DNA of 64,000 nucleotides. It comes from Streptomyces parvulus. GTDB taxonomy: Bacteria; Actinomycetota; Actinomycetes; Streptomycetales; Streptomycetaceae. The translations under genes were made by a program, and so were the position numbers. Shown here piece by piece: positions 49,491-58,739 of this stretch. The first letter of the stretch is position 1, and every line of letters starts with the position of its first letter. The stretch lies in the NCBI RefSeq assembly GCF_014648855.1, contig NZ_BMRX01000009.1:310001-374000 (forward strand), given 5' to 3'. The notes below the pieces were generated by a model, which saw only the letters and a program-made list of their open reading frames with translations, did no database searches and was not told the origin of the DNA.

Positions 49491-50944
49491 AGTCCGTACT
49501 CCTTCCAGCGGCGGTCGACCGTCGCCGCCGTCTCCGGGTCGGACAGCACCATGTCCGGCCAGCCCCCGCCCCGCGTGTAGCCCTCCTCGGGCAGCTTCCG
49601 CGTCGCGTCGATACCGGCCTTGCCGCCCCAGAACTGCTGGTAGGAGGCGTGGTCGAGATGGTCGACGGGGCCCTCGACGACGGTCAGGTCGCGGCCGTAG
49701 TCGGTGTTGCCGAGCGCGCGCCAGGCGACCTCGTGCAGGTCGTGGACGTCGCAGTCGGAGTCGACGACCACGATCAGCTTGGTCAGGGACATCATGTGGG
49801 CGCCCCAGATGGCGTGCATGACCTTCTGGGCGTGCTTCGGGTACTTCTTGTCGATCGAGACGATCGCGCAGTTGTGGAAGCCGCCGGCCTCGGGGAGGTG
49901 GTAGTCCACGATGTCCGGGACGATGATCTTGAGGAGCGGGAGGAAGAAGCGCTCCGTCGCCCGTCCCAGCGGCCCGTCCTCCGTCGGCGGGCGGCCGACG
50001 ACGATGGACTGGAGCAGCGGGCGCTTGCGCATCGTCACGCAGTCGATCTTCAGGGCGGGGAACGGCTCCTGCGGGGTGTAGAAGCCCGTGTGGTCGCCGA
50101 AGGGCCCCTCGGGCAGCATCTCGCCGGGCTCCAGCCAGCCCTCGATGACCACTTCGGCCTGCGCGGGGACCTGGAGCGGAACGGTCCTGCAGTCGACCAT
50201 CTCGATCCGCTTGCCCTGGAGGAACCCGGCGAAGAGGTACTCGTCGATGTCGCCGGGCAGCGGTGCGGTGGAGGCGTACGTCACGGCGGGCGGGCAGCCG
50301 AAGGCGATGGCGACCGGCAGGCGCTCCCCGCGCCGGGCGGCGACCTGGTAGTGGTTCCGGCTGTCCTTGTGGATCTGCCAGTGCATGCCGATGGTGCGCT
50401 TGTCGTGGCGCTGGAGCCGGTACAGCCCGAGGTTGCGGACGCCGGTCTCCGGGTCCTTGGTGTGGGTCAGGCCCAGGTTGAAGAAGGAGCCGCCGTCGTC
50501 CGGCCAGGTGAACAGGGCGGGGAGTCGGTCGAGGTCCACGTCGTCGCCGGTCAGGACGGTCTCCTGGACGGGCGCGCTGCCCTGCTTCACCTTCTTCGGC
50601 GGCACGTGCGTCATCGTGCCGAGCTTGCCGAAGGCCTCGCGCATGCCGACGAAGCCCTGGGGCAGTTCGGGGCGGAGCAGGCCGCCGATCTTCTCCGAGA
50701 TGTCGGCGTACGACTTCAGCCCGAGGGCCTTGAGCAGGCGGCGGTCGGTGCCGAAGACGTTCATCGCGAGGGGCATGTCGGAGCCCTTCACGTTCTCGAA
50801 GAGGAGCGCGGGGCCGCCGGCCTTGTTCACCCGGTCGACGATCTCCCCGACTTCCAGGTACGGGTCCACCTCGGCCTTGATGCGCTTGAGGTCGCCCTCG
50901 CGCTCCAGCGCCCTCAGCAGGGAGCGAAGATCGTCGTAAGCCAT
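49487..50944 (-). CDS. UbiD-family decarboxylase
   Basis: 485 aa from the ATG at 50944; longer frames extend into the divergent promoter region. UbiD features: LLFENVKGSDMPLAMNVFGT, TWPDDGGSFFNLGLTHTKDP, EGPFGDHTGFY and the C-terminal Glu-Asp network region. A prenyl-FMN-dependent decarboxylase acting on the menaquinone precursor after prenylation or before it. First gene of the operon that continues with mqnP and ubiX. Confidence 0.93.
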   Translation of the reverse strand: MAYDDLRSLLRALEREGDLKRIKAEVDPYLEVGEIVDRVNKAGGPALLFENVKGSDMPLAMNVFGTDRRLLKALGLKSYADISEKIGGLLRPELPQGFVGMREAFGKLGTMTHVPPKKVKQGSAPVQETVLTGDDVDLDRLPALFTWPDDGGSFFNLGLTHTKDPETGVRNLGLYRLQRHDKRTIGMHWQIHKDSRNHYQVAARRGERLPVAIAFGCPPAVTYASTAPLPGDIDEYLFAGFLQGKRIEMVDCRTVPLQVPAQAEVVIEGWLEPGEMLPEGPFGDHTGFYTPQEPFPALKIDCVTMRKRPLLQSIVVGRPPTEDGPLGRATERFFLPLLKIIVPDIVDYHLPEAGGFHNCAIVSIDKKYPKHAQKVMHAIWGAHMMSLTKLIVVVDSDCDVHDLHEVAWRALGNTDYGRDLTVVEGPVDHLDHASYQQFWGGKAGIDATRKLPEEGYTRGGGWPDMVLSDPETAATVDRRWKEYGL

Positions 50945-51031
50945 GCCGTCCAGTATCCCCGAGCGGCTACCCTGGCCCTGTACCTGGGGGCCTTGACGCG
51001 TCCCCACCCCCCGCTTCCGCTGGAGACGCCC

Positions 51032-51421
51032 ATGCTCCGGGTGCTGATGTTCCTCGTGCCGCTGGCCCTGAGCGTCTACGCGTTCATCGACTGCATCAGC
51101 ACGAAGGACGCCGACATCCGCCACATGCCCAAGCCGCTGTGGGCGATCCTCGTCCTGGTGTTCCCGCTGGTCGGGTCCATCTCCTGGATCATCGCCGGCA
51201 AGAAGCGGCAGCCCGCGGGGGCGTCGCCGTGGCAGGGCGGCGGCCGCCGGCAGTGGGTCGCGCCGGACGACAACCCGGACTTCCTGAAGTCCCTGGGCAA
51301 GGACGGTCGCAGCGCCTCCGATCCCACGTCGGAGACCGAGGGGCGGCGCGGCGCCGACGACGAGGCGGACCGGGACGCGGACAAGGACGACCGGCCGGAC
51401 GGGGGCCGCGGCGGGGCGTGA
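51032..51421 (+). CDS. PLDc_N-type small membrane protein
   Basis: 129 aa from the ATG at 51032 with TGGAG upstream. Two membrane helices (MLRVLMFLVPLALSVYAFID and LWAILVLVFPLVGSISWIIA) match the phospholipase D N-terminal (PLDc_N) domain. The tail is soluble, beginning DDNPDFLKSL and becoming very rich in Asp, Arg and Gly. Common orphan in Streptomyces beside ubiD-type genes; function unknown. Confidence 0.88.
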   Translation: MLRVLMFLVPLALSVYAFIDCISTKDADIRHMPKPLWAILVLVFPLVGSISWIIAGKKRQPAGASPWQGGGRRQWVAPDDNPDFLKSLGKDGRSASDPTSETEGRRGADDEADRDADKDDRPDGGRGGA

Positions 51422-51451
51422 CCCCCGTCCGGGTGGCCGGACGCCGGGACG

Positions 51452-51868
51452 TCACCCCGGCTTCTGCAGTTTCTGCGCGACCTCGCCGGCGGGCACCCTC
51501 GCGACGGGGGTGAAGAGGTTCACCAGGTTGCCGTCCGGGTCGCGGAAGAGGAGCGCGCGGTTGCCCCAGGGCATCGTCGTCGGCTCCCTGACGAACTCCG
51601 TGACGAAGCCGGTGAGCCTCCGGTGCACCGCGTCCACGTCGTCGACGCGGAACTCGATGATCACGCTCCGGTTGTCCGCCGGGCGGGCGGAGCCGGGGGC
51701 GAACAGCCCGACGGTGCGGGTGCCGCCGATCGCGAGGGTGCCGGAGGCGGTGCGCAGCTCGGCGAAGTCCTCGGTGGACCAGTCGGCGCGCACGCCGGTG
51801 ACGCGCTCGTAGAAGCCGACGAGACGGGCGACGTCGTCGGTGATGACGCGGATCGAGACGAGGTTCAT
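51452..51868 (-). CDS. VOC-family (glyoxalase/bleomycin resistance-like) protein
   Basis: 138 aa from the ATG at 51868 with GGGAG upstream. Starts NLVSIRVITDDVARLVGFYE and has LLFRDPDGNLVNLFTP, the metal-binding Glu/His region of vicinal-oxygen-chelate proteins being only partly kept (no clear C-terminal Glu). Substrate unknown. Divergent from a WYL-domain regulator, which likely controls it. Confidence 0.87.
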   Translation of the reverse strand: MNLVSIRVITDDVARLVGFYERVTGVRADWSTEDFAELRTASGTLAIGGTRTVGLFAPGSARPADNRSVIIEFRVDDVDAVHRRLTGFVTEFVREPTTMPWGNRALLFRDPDGNLVNLFTPVARVPAGEVAQKLQKPG

Positions 51869-51898
51869 GGTGCGCTCCCGCATTCCTGCTTGAAGGGC

Positions 51899-52028
51899 CG
51901 TGGGGTGGCCCGGTGGTGGGGCCGTGGGGGCGGCCGTGGTGGGACCGTGGGTGCGGCCGTGGGTGCGGTCGTGGGTGCGGTCGTGGTGGGACCGTGGGTG
52001 CGGCCGTAGTGGGGCCGTGGGTGCGGCG
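51899..52028. repeat. Short tandem repeats in the VOC/WYL divergent region
   Basis: About ten imperfect copies of a CGTGGGTGCGGC-like 12-bp unit on the plus strand (variants CGTGGTGGGACC). Very G-rich on one strand, so slippage or quadruplex formation is possible. It sits between the VOC start and the operator candidate at 52059. Confidence 0.8.
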
Positions 52029-52058
52029 GTTGTCTGCCGTCCCTGCGCACGCTACGAG

Positions 52059-52087
52059 CGATACCGGACGGAATCCGGCCGGTATCG
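52059..52087. promoter_or_regulatory. Inverted-repeat operator candidate of the WYL regulator
   Basis: CGATACCGG (52059-52067) and CCGGTATCG (52079-52087) are perfect inverted copies, centre spacing 11 bp, 18 bp before the regulator start. This is the expected layout for autoregulation and control of the divergent VOC gene. Confidence 0.7.
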
Positions 52088-52104
52088 GCGGCAGACTCTG
52101 AGGC

Positions 52105-53151
52105 ATGTCCCGTCCCGTGTCACGCGTGCTCACCCTGCTGGAACTCCTCCAGACCGGAGGCGTCCGGACCGTGGCCGACCTCGCCGGCCGGCTCGGCGTC
52201 GCGGAGCGCACGGTGCGCCGGTACGTCGACCACCTCGTCGACCTCGACATCCCGGTGGAGTCGGTGCGCGGCCGCCACGGCGGCTACCGGCTCGCCCCCG
52301 GCCACCGCATGCCGCCGCTCATGCTGACCGACGACGAGGCCCTCGCCGTGCTGCTCGGCCTGGTCGCCGGGCGGCGCACGGGGCTCACCGCGGCGGCGGG
52401 CACGGCGGGCGAGACGGCGTCGGCGAAGGTCCGGCGGGTGCTGCCGGAGCGCCTGCGGCGGCGCCTGGACGCCGTACTGCAGAGCGTCGCCTTCACCGCC
52501 CCGCCCACCGGCTCGGCCGCCGTCCCGGAGACCGGGGTACTGCTCACGGTCGCCGACGCGGTGCGCGGTCACCGGCCGGTGTCGTTCCGGTACGGGGGTG
52601 GGCGGCGGGGCGAGGATGGCGCGGGCGGCGCGGGTGCGGGTGGTGCGGGCGCGGCTGATGCGGGCGCGGCTGGTGCGGCTGGTGGCGAGCGGACGATGTA
52701 TCCGTACGGGCTCGTCGCACACGCCGGCCGCTGGTACGTGACGGGTCGGGACCTGTCGGCCGGCGCGGACCGGACGTTCCGCCTGGACCGCGTCGCCGGG
52801 GCGCGGATCCTGCCCGGCACCTTCGAACCGCCGGACGGCCCCGACCCGGCGGAGCGCGTGCTGACGTCCCTGGCGACCGCCCCGTACCGGCACGCGGTGA
52901 CGGTGTGGGTGCGGGGGACGGCCGAGGAGGTCCGCACCCGGCTGCCGGGGAGCGTGGCGGTCGTGGCGGCGGAGGAGGAGTCCTGGTCCCGGGTCGAGAT
53001 CCGGGCCGAGAGGCTGGACTGGCTGCCCGGCGTACTCGCCTCGCTGGACCTGCCGTTCGCCGTCGAGCGGCCGGACGAACTGCGGGAACTGGTCGCCGAG
53101 TTCGCGAACCGCCTCTCGGACTCGGCGCGGCGCACCACCCGGGACCGCTGA
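52105..53151 (+). CDS. HTH/WYL-domain transcriptional regulator (YafY family)
   Basis: 348 aa. N-terminal winged HTH (SRVLTLLELLQTGGVRTVAD...AERTVRRYVDHLV), a linker domain (RMPPLMLTDDEALAVLLGL), and a WYL domain (MYPYGLVAHAGRWYVTGRD, with the TFRLDRV strand). An Ala/Gly-rich insertion of ~20 residues at ~170-192 interrupts the protein and looks like repeat expansion at DNA level (52610-52690). Ligand unknown. Divergent from the VOC gene. Confidence 0.9.
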   Translation: MSRPVSRVLTLLELLQTGGVRTVADLAGRLGVAERTVRRYVDHLVDLDIPVESVRGRHGGYRLAPGHRMPPLMLTDDEALAVLLGLVAGRRTGLTAAAGTAGETASAKVRRVLPERLRRRLDAVLQSVAFTAPPTGSAAVPETGVLLTVADAVRGHRPVSFRYGGGRRGEDGAGGAGAGGAGAADAGAAGAAGGERTMYPYGLVAHAGRWYVTGRDLSAGADRTFRLDRVAGARILPGTFEPPDGPDPAERVLTSLATAPYRHAVTVWVRGTAEEVRTRLPGSVAVVAAEEESWSRVEIRAERLDWLPGVLASLDLPFAVERPDELRELVAEFANRLSDSARRTTRDR

Positions 53152-53372
53152 CCGGGCCCACCCGCCCGCACCGCCGGGGGGTGGCGAGCGGCGCGCAGGC
53201 GTCGTCCCCCGTGCGAGCTACGCGCAGGTGTCCACCGCGGGGTGACGATCGCGGGCGGCGGCGTCCATAGAGTCCTCAGCAGTCGCCGGGCAAGCCGGAC
53301 CGACCGAGCAGGCCCCCCGACGCACCCGCCAACGCACCTCCCCCACCCCCACCATGCCCGCTGGAGGCCCCC

Positions 53373-54275
53373 ATGTTCCGCACCCTCGCCAAGGCCACCG
53401 CCGCGATCGCCGTGGTCTGCACCGTCGCCGGTGCGGGACTCGCTCTGGACGAGGAGCACGCCGGGGCCACCACCGGCAACGGGCCGGCCTCACGGGGCGC
53501 GGCCTTCACCGGCACCGCGAAGCTCCGCGTGGACGGCCACACCGTCAACGTCTCCTGCTCCGGCCGGGCCGGCGACGCCGACGAACCCCTCGTCCTGCTC
53601 ATGGCCGGCGGCGGGGAGGGCCTCGGCAACATGGCCGCCCTCCAGAAGCAGGTCGGCAAGACCCACCGGGCCTGCTCCTACGACCGCCTCGGCGAGGGCG
53701 CCAGCGACCGTCCCGCCCCCGGCGCCCTCCAGACCATGGACGACACCGGCAGGCTCCTCACCCAGGTCCTCGACCGCCTGGCCGGCGACCGCCCCGTCGT
53801 CCTCGCCGGCCACTCCCTCGGCGGCTACGTCGCCGCCCGCTACACCCCGCACCACACCGACCGCGTCAAGGGCCTCGTCCTCCTCGACGCCACCATCCCC
53901 CACCTCACCCGCGACATGAACCGCACCGTCCCCGCCGACGCCACGGGCGTCCCCGCCCAGATCCGCGAGGGCGCCCTCGCGGTCAACGAGGGCCAGAACC
54001 CGGAGCGGTTCGTCATCGCCGACGGCCCGGTGCGCTCCGCGGGCCGCATCCCCGTCGAGATCCTCAGGCACGAGTCCCAGTACGCCGAGGTCCCCCAGTA
54101 CGGCCCCGCCCTGGAGCGCATGTGGGCCAGAGGCCAGCGCGAATGGCTCGGCCTCTCCCGCAACGCCCACCTGACCACCGCCCCCGGCACCGGCCACTAC
54201 ATCCACACCGACCGCCCGGACCTGGCCCTCGATGCCATCACGAAGGCCGCGGACCACGCGAGGAACGATCACTGA
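53373..54275 (+). CDS. Secreted alpha/beta hydrolase
   Basis: 300 aa with a signal peptide (MFRTLAKATAAIAVVCTVAG...). The alpha/beta-hydrolase core has LVLLMAGGGEGLGNM (oxyanion-hole loop), CSYDRLGEGASD, the nucleophile elbow LAGHSLGGYVA and the catalytic His in GTGHYIHTDRP. It probably hydrolyses an ester outside the cell; substrate unknown. TGGAGG lies upstream of the ATG. Confidence 0.9.
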   Translation: MFRTLAKATAAIAVVCTVAGAGLALDEEHAGATTGNGPASRGAAFTGTAKLRVDGHTVNVSCSGRAGDADEPLVLLMAGGGEGLGNMAALQKQVGKTHRACSYDRLGEGASDRPAPGALQTMDDTGRLLTQVLDRLAGDRPVVLAGHSLGGYVAARYTPHHTDRVKGLVLLDATIPHLTRDMNRTVPADATGVPAQIREGALAVNEGQNPERFVIADGPVRSAGRIPVEILRHESQYAEVPQYGPALERMWARGQREWLGLSRNAHLTTAPGTGHYIHTDRPDLALDAITKAADHARNDH

Positions 54276-54426
54276 TCCCCGCCCCTCGCCATCGCTCCGA
54301 AACCCGGCCGCACCGCCGTTCGAGAGGCCATCCGTTTCGTTGAAACGTGGCGACACGGCGGGTGCGCGGTCGGGGAGACGGCATTCCCTTGGTCGGGTCT
54401 GTTACATCTGCGAACGGAGACCCCTC

Positions 54427-55836
54427 GTGCGAATGACCGACATCCACCGCTGCGAGATCCGGCCCGGGCGCCTCGTCGAGTGGACGCTCAGTCCCCGCAC
54501 CCTCGACATCGCGGCGGCGCTGCCCGAGGACGCGCGACCACCCGCGTACATCCAGGAGTCGCACATCCGCACCGCCCGGTCGGTGCGCGAGGAGGGGCTG
54601 TTCGTGCCGACCTGGCTCGGCGCGGCCTTCGACATCCCCGGCCCGGTCGACCTCGACGTCCTCCAGGAGGCGCTGCGGGCCTGGACCCTGCGGCACGAGA
54701 CGCTGCGCAGCGGCTTCCGGTGGGGCGGTGAGAACGGCGACGACATGCGGCGCTTCACCCTCGACGCGGACTCCGTGTCCCTGCACCGCGAGGACATCGG
54801 CGACTTCCCGGACGCGACGCGCCTCGCCCGCCACCTCCAGGACCGCTTCGACCGGGTCGCGGACGCGCTGCGCTGGCCCAACCTCATCTACACGGCGGTC
54901 GTCCGCGACGACGGCGTCAGCGTCTACATGGCCTTCGACCACAGCAACGTCGACGCGTACTCGATCTACCGGATCCCCGCCGAGGTGGGCGAGTTGTACG
55001 CGGCCGGCGTCGCGGGCAGGACCGTGCCGCGGCCCCGCGTCGGCTCCTACGTCGACTTCTGCGAGGCCGAGCGCGCCGACGCCGACCGGATCGACGCCGG
55101 CCACGACGTCGTCGCCCGCTGGCGGGAGTTCATCCGCCGCTGCGACGGGCGGCTGCCGTCCTTCCCCGTCGACCTGGGCGTCCGTCCCGACGGGGTCCTG
55201 CCCGAACAGCGCATGCTGCGCGAGCCGTTGGTGGACGCGGACGACGCCGCCGCGTTCGAGGCGTACTGCCGCCCGTACGGCGGCAGCCTGGTCGGTGTCC
55301 TGGCCGCCACCGCGCTGATCGTCCACGAGATCGGCGGCGAGCCCGTCTACCGCACGGTCGTGCCCTTCCACACCCGGTCCCGGTCCCAGTGGTCGGAGTC
55401 CGTGGGCTGGTACGTGGGCGGCGCCCCGATCGAGGTCCCGGCGGCGCAGGCCCACGACTTCCCGAGCGCCCTGCGCACCGTACGGGCCGAACTCCAGGCC
55501 AACCGGCGGCTGTCCCGCATGCCCATCGACCGGGTGCTGCGCCTGCTCGGCACCGACTTCCGGCCGACCTCGCCCGACCTGTACTCGATCGTCTCGTACG
55601 TCGACGCCCGCGACGTCCCCGGCGCCGGCGACTGGCCGGACCAGTCGGCGTACGCCCTGCTCCGGGTCTCCTACGGCGACCAGGTCTGCGCCTGGGTCAC
55701 CCGACTCCCGGAGGGCCTGTGGTTCGCCAGCCGCTACCCGGACACGGACGTGGCGCACAAGAACCTGCGGCTGTACGTGGAGCGTCTGAGGGACGTCGTC
55801 TCGGGCGTGGCCCGCGCCCGTCCGCCGGTGGACTGA
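54427..55836 (+). CDS. Stand-alone condensation-domain protein (PapA/NRPS C-domain type)
   Basis: 469 aa from a GTG at 54427 (GGAG 8 bases upstream; an ATG two codons on is an alternative). The whole protein is one condensation-like domain: AAFDIPGPVDLDVLQEALRA near the start, then MAFDHSNVDAYSIY in the place of HHxxxDG, keeping the second His and the Asp but not the first His, and GWYVGGAPIEV matching the DFGWG-like floor loop region. No carrier or adenylation domain is nearby. It may be an acyltransferase making an ester or amide, like mycobacterial PapA proteins. Confidence 0.85.
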   Translation: MRMTDIHRCEIRPGRLVEWTLSPRTLDIAAALPEDARPPAYIQESHIRTARSVREEGLFVPTWLGAAFDIPGPVDLDVLQEALRAWTLRHETLRSGFRWGGENGDDMRRFTLDADSVSLHREDIGDFPDATRLARHLQDRFDRVADALRWPNLIYTAVVRDDGVSVYMAFDHSNVDAYSIYRIPAEVGELYAAGVAGRTVPRPRVGSYVDFCEAERADADRIDAGHDVVARWREFIRRCDGRLPSFPVDLGVRPDGVLPEQRMLREPLVDADDAAAFEAYCRPYGGSLVGVLAATALIVHEIGGEPVYRTVVPFHTRSRSQWSESVGWYVGGAPIEVPAAQAHDFPSALRTVRAELQANRRLSRMPIDRVLRLLGTDFRPTSPDLYSIVSYVDARDVPGAGDWPDQSAYALLRVSYGDQVCAWVTRLPEGLWFASRYPDTDVAHKNLRLYVERLRDVVSGVARARPPVD

Positions 55837-55869
55837 ACGGACGCTCGTCCGGGCCCTGGGGCCCCTCGT

Positions 55870-56994
55870 TCAGAAGCCCACCGACTGAAGGGCGCCCAGG
55901 CCCACGTCCGCGTACGAGTGCTTGCCGGAGACGAAGATGTTGACGCCGTAGTAGTTGAACAGCCAGCAGCCGAAGGCGATCAGGGCCAGGTAGGCGGCCT
56001 TGCGGCCCTTCCAGCCGGCGGTGGCGCGGGCGTGCAGGTAGCAGGCGTAGGCGACCCAGGTGATGAAGGACCAGGTCTCCTTGGGGTCCCAGCCCCAGTA
56101 GCGGCCCCAGGCGTCGCCCGCCCAGATGGCGCCCGCGATGATCGTGAACGTCCACAGCGGGAAGACGGCGGCGTTGACGCGGTAGGCGAACTTGTCGAGG
56201 GAGGCGGCGGAGGGGAGCCGGTCCAGGACCGAGTTGGCGAAGCGGCCGGGGGTGCCGCCGGAGGCGAGCTTGTTCTCGAACGAGTCCTTGAAGAGGTACA
56301 GGATCGTGGAGACCGCGCCGACGTAGAAGACCGCGCCGCAGAAGATCGCCGTGGAGACGTGGATGTACAGCCAGTACGAGTGCAGGGCCGGCACGAGCTG
56401 GTCGCTGGCGGTGTAGAGGACCGTGACGGCGAGGCCGAGGTCCAGCAGGACCGTGGTGATCAGCGGCAGGCCGAGCCAGCGGACGTTCTTCTTCAGGGCG
56501 AGCAGCGCGAGGTAGACGCCGGTGGCGACCGTCGTGAACGTGATGTTGAACTCGTACATGTTGCCCCACGGCGCCCGCTGCACGGACAGCGCGCGGGTGA
56601 GGACGCCGCCCGCCTCGATCGCGAAGGCGAGGAGGGTGAGCGAGATGGCGATCCGGCCGTACAGGTCGCCCTGCTCGGTGCCGCCGTGGGCGCCGGGCCC
56701 GTCGGGCACGTCGCGGGAGCCGGAGGCGGCGCGGACGACGACCTCGGGGCGTTCCAGTACGGCGGTGCCGCCGGCCTTGTTCACGGTGACGGCCGGGCCG
56801 GACTTCGCCTTGGCCGCCTTGGCGGTGTCCGTGGCGGTGAGCGCGGCGGCGGTGCGGCCGACCTTGCTGCGGCTGCCGAAGAGCCATTCGGCGATGTACG
56901 CGAAGAAGGCCAGGGTGTAGACGGCCATCGACGAGTAGATCAGCGTGTTGCTGACGTTCGCCAGATTCTCGTTGGTCGCGGCGGCGAGATTCAC
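55870..56994 (-). CDS. ccsB: Cytochrome c biogenesis protein CcsB (ResC)
   Basis: 374 aa, about eight membrane helices with an Ala/Gly-rich loop near residues 55-110. The haem-handling WWD region is WGRYWGWDPKETWSFITW (~300), flanked by conserved His residues (LHSYWLYIHVS). With ResB it forms the system II haem export and cytochrome c synthase. Overlaps the resB stop by 4 bp; last gene of a four-gene operon. Confidence 0.94.
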   Translation of the reverse strand: MNLAAATNENLANVSNTLIYSSMAVYTLAFFAYIAEWLFGSRSKVGRTAAALTATDTAKAAKAKSGPAVTVNKAGGTAVLERPEVVVRAASGSRDVPDGPGAHGGTEQGDLYGRIAISLTLLAFAIEAGGVLTRALSVQRAPWGNMYEFNITFTTVATGVYLALLALKKNVRWLGLPLITTVLLDLGLAVTVLYTASDQLVPALHSYWLYIHVSTAIFCGAVFYVGAVSTILYLFKDSFENKLASGGTPGRFANSVLDRLPSAASLDKFAYRVNAAVFPLWTFTIIAGAIWAGDAWGRYWGWDPKETWSFITWVAYACYLHARATAGWKGRKAAYLALIAFGCWLFNYYGVNIFVSGKHSYADVGLGALQSVGF

Positions 56995-58736
56995 TTCTCA
57001 GCCCCTTCGGCAGGTACGGCGCGGGTGTCGGTGGAGTCCGGGGAATCGGGGGTGTCGTCGTCGTTCTGCGGTGCGTCCGGCGCGTCCGGGGCGTCCGGGG
57101 CCTGGTCGTACAGGGTTCCGGCCAGGTCGCCCAGTTCCTCGGGGACCTTCGCGGACTCGCTGCGGCCGAGGCCGGCCATCTCGACGACCGTGACGCCGTC
57201 GGCGCCGCGCACGGCCCGTACCCAGACGCGGCGGCGCTGGATGAACAGCGAGCCGGCCAGGCCGAGGATGGCGACGACGGCGCCGCCGAGCGCCCAGCCG
57301 CTGCCGGGCTGCTGGGTGACCTGGAAGCCGGCCCACTCGTGGATGCCGTTGAAGGTGACCGAGCCGGCGCCGTTCGGGAGGGTCATGGTCTCGCCGACCT
57401 TCAGCTGCTTCTTGAACAGCTTGCCGTCGGAGCCCTTGAACTCCTTCAGGTTGGTCTTGTCGAGCTGGTAGATGCTCTGCGGGAAGCCCGCGTCGACGCC
57501 GAGGTCGCCGTGGTAGGCGGAGAGCGCGAGCATCGGGTTGATCAGCGCCGGGAAGGTGGAGAGCATCGTGCTGCCCTTGCCGCCGTACGTCGGCAGGAAG
57601 AACGCGTTGAAGCCGAGCTGCTCCTTCTCGCCCTTCGCGTTGCGGTAGCCGTCCATCACCTTGATGGCGCCGGAGGACGTGACGTTGGAGTCCAGCGGCA
57701 GCAGGGCCACGGCCTGCTTGTCGGTGACGACGTTGCCCTTGGCGTCCTTGACGGTGACGACGGGGGCGTAGCCGTGGCTGACGAGGTAGACCTTGGAGCC
57801 CTCGATCTCCAGGGGCTTGTTGACCTTGATGGTCTTGGTCTTCTCGGCGCCGTCCGCGCCCTCGCTGTAGGTGACGTGGGCCTCGTAGATCCGCGGGGTG
57901 CCGCGGTTGGGGCCGGTCGGCTCGTAGGTGCCGCGGAAGTCCTTCAGGGAGAAGCTGAACGGGTCCAGCTGGTCCTGGTCGAAGAGGTTCCCGGACTTGA
58001 AGTCGTCGTACTGGGTGAGGGTGTTGGCGAAGCCGTCGCCCTCCAGGATCAGCTTGTTGCCCTCGTACTTGAACAGCTGGCCCCACGCGAAGGCGATCAG
58101 CATCACGATCAGCGCGATGTGGAAGGCGAGGTTGCCGACCTCCCGCAGGTAGCCCTTCTCGGCCGCGACGGCGTCGCCGACGGCGTGCGCGCGGAAGCGG
58201 CGCTTCTTCAGCAGCGCCAGCGCGGCCTCGCGCACCTCCTCGGGCTCGGCGCCGGTGCGCCAGCTGGTGTAGGCGGGCAGCCGGTCCAGGCGCCGCGGGG
58301 CGCCCGGCGGGCGGCCGCGGAGCTGGCCGACGAACTGCCAGGTGCGCGGGACGATGCAGCCGATGAGGGAGACGAACAGCAGGATGTAGATCGCGGAGAA
58401 CCACACCGAGCTGTAGACGTGGAAGAGGCCGAGCTTGTCGTAGACCGGCGCCAGGATGTCGTGGTTCTGCCGGAACTCCTCGACCTTCATCGCGTCGACG
58501 CCGTCCTGCGGGATCAGCGACCCGGGGATCGCGCCCAGGGACAGCAGCAGGAGCAGCAGCAGCGCGACGCGCATGGAGGTGAGCTGGCGCCAGAACCAGC
58601 GGGCCCAGCCGATGACGCCGAGCGAGGGGAGGTTCGGGGCCTCCTCGGCCGGCGCGGTGGAGAGCTGGGAGCCGGCGGCGCCGAGTTCCCCTTCCTCGGT
58701 GGCTGTCGGGGTCTCGCCCGTCGTCGTCTTGCTCAT
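56991..58736 (-). CDS. resB: Cytochrome c biogenesis protein ResB
   Basis: 581 aa. Three N-terminal membrane helices (LLLLLLSLGAIPGSLIPQDG, SVWFSAIYILLFVSLIGCI, and one at ~205-225), a large extracytoplasmic domain (~235-510) and a last helix (LGGAVVAILGLAGSLFIQR). Typical ResB with an Asp/Pro-rich acidic tail (DAPDAPDAPQNDDDTPDSPD). Works with CcsB to attach haem to apocytochromes. Separated from ccdA by 3 bp. Confidence 0.94.
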   Translation of the reverse strand: MSKTTTGETPTATEEGELGAAGSQLSTAPAEEAPNLPSLGVIGWARWFWRQLTSMRVALLLLLLLSLGAIPGSLIPQDGVDAMKVEEFRQNHDILAPVYDKLGLFHVYSSVWFSAIYILLFVSLIGCIVPRTWQFVGQLRGRPPGAPRRLDRLPAYTSWRTGAEPEEVREAALALLKKRRFRAHAVGDAVAAEKGYLREVGNLAFHIALIVMLIAFAWGQLFKYEGNKLILEGDGFANTLTQYDDFKSGNLFDQDQLDPFSFSLKDFRGTYEPTGPNRGTPRIYEAHVTYSEGADGAEKTKTIKVNKPLEIEGSKVYLVSHGYAPVVTVKDAKGNVVTDKQAVALLPLDSNVTSSGAIKVMDGYRNAKGEKEQLGFNAFFLPTYGGKGSTMLSTFPALINPMLALSAYHGDLGVDAGFPQSIYQLDKTNLKEFKGSDGKLFKKQLKVGETMTLPNGAGSVTFNGIHEWAGFQVTQQPGSGWALGGAVVAILGLAGSLFIQRRRVWVRAVRGADGVTVVEMAGLGRSESAKVPEELGDLAGTLYDQAPDAPDAPDAPQNDDDTPDSPDSTDTRAVPAEGAEK

Positions 58737-58739
58737 CGG

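Noticed and set aside
55837..55869. GGGCCC-rich hairpin between the condensation and ccsB genes as terminator
   Set aside because: Stem only about 6 bp with a 2-base loop, not distinguishable from background GC palindromes.
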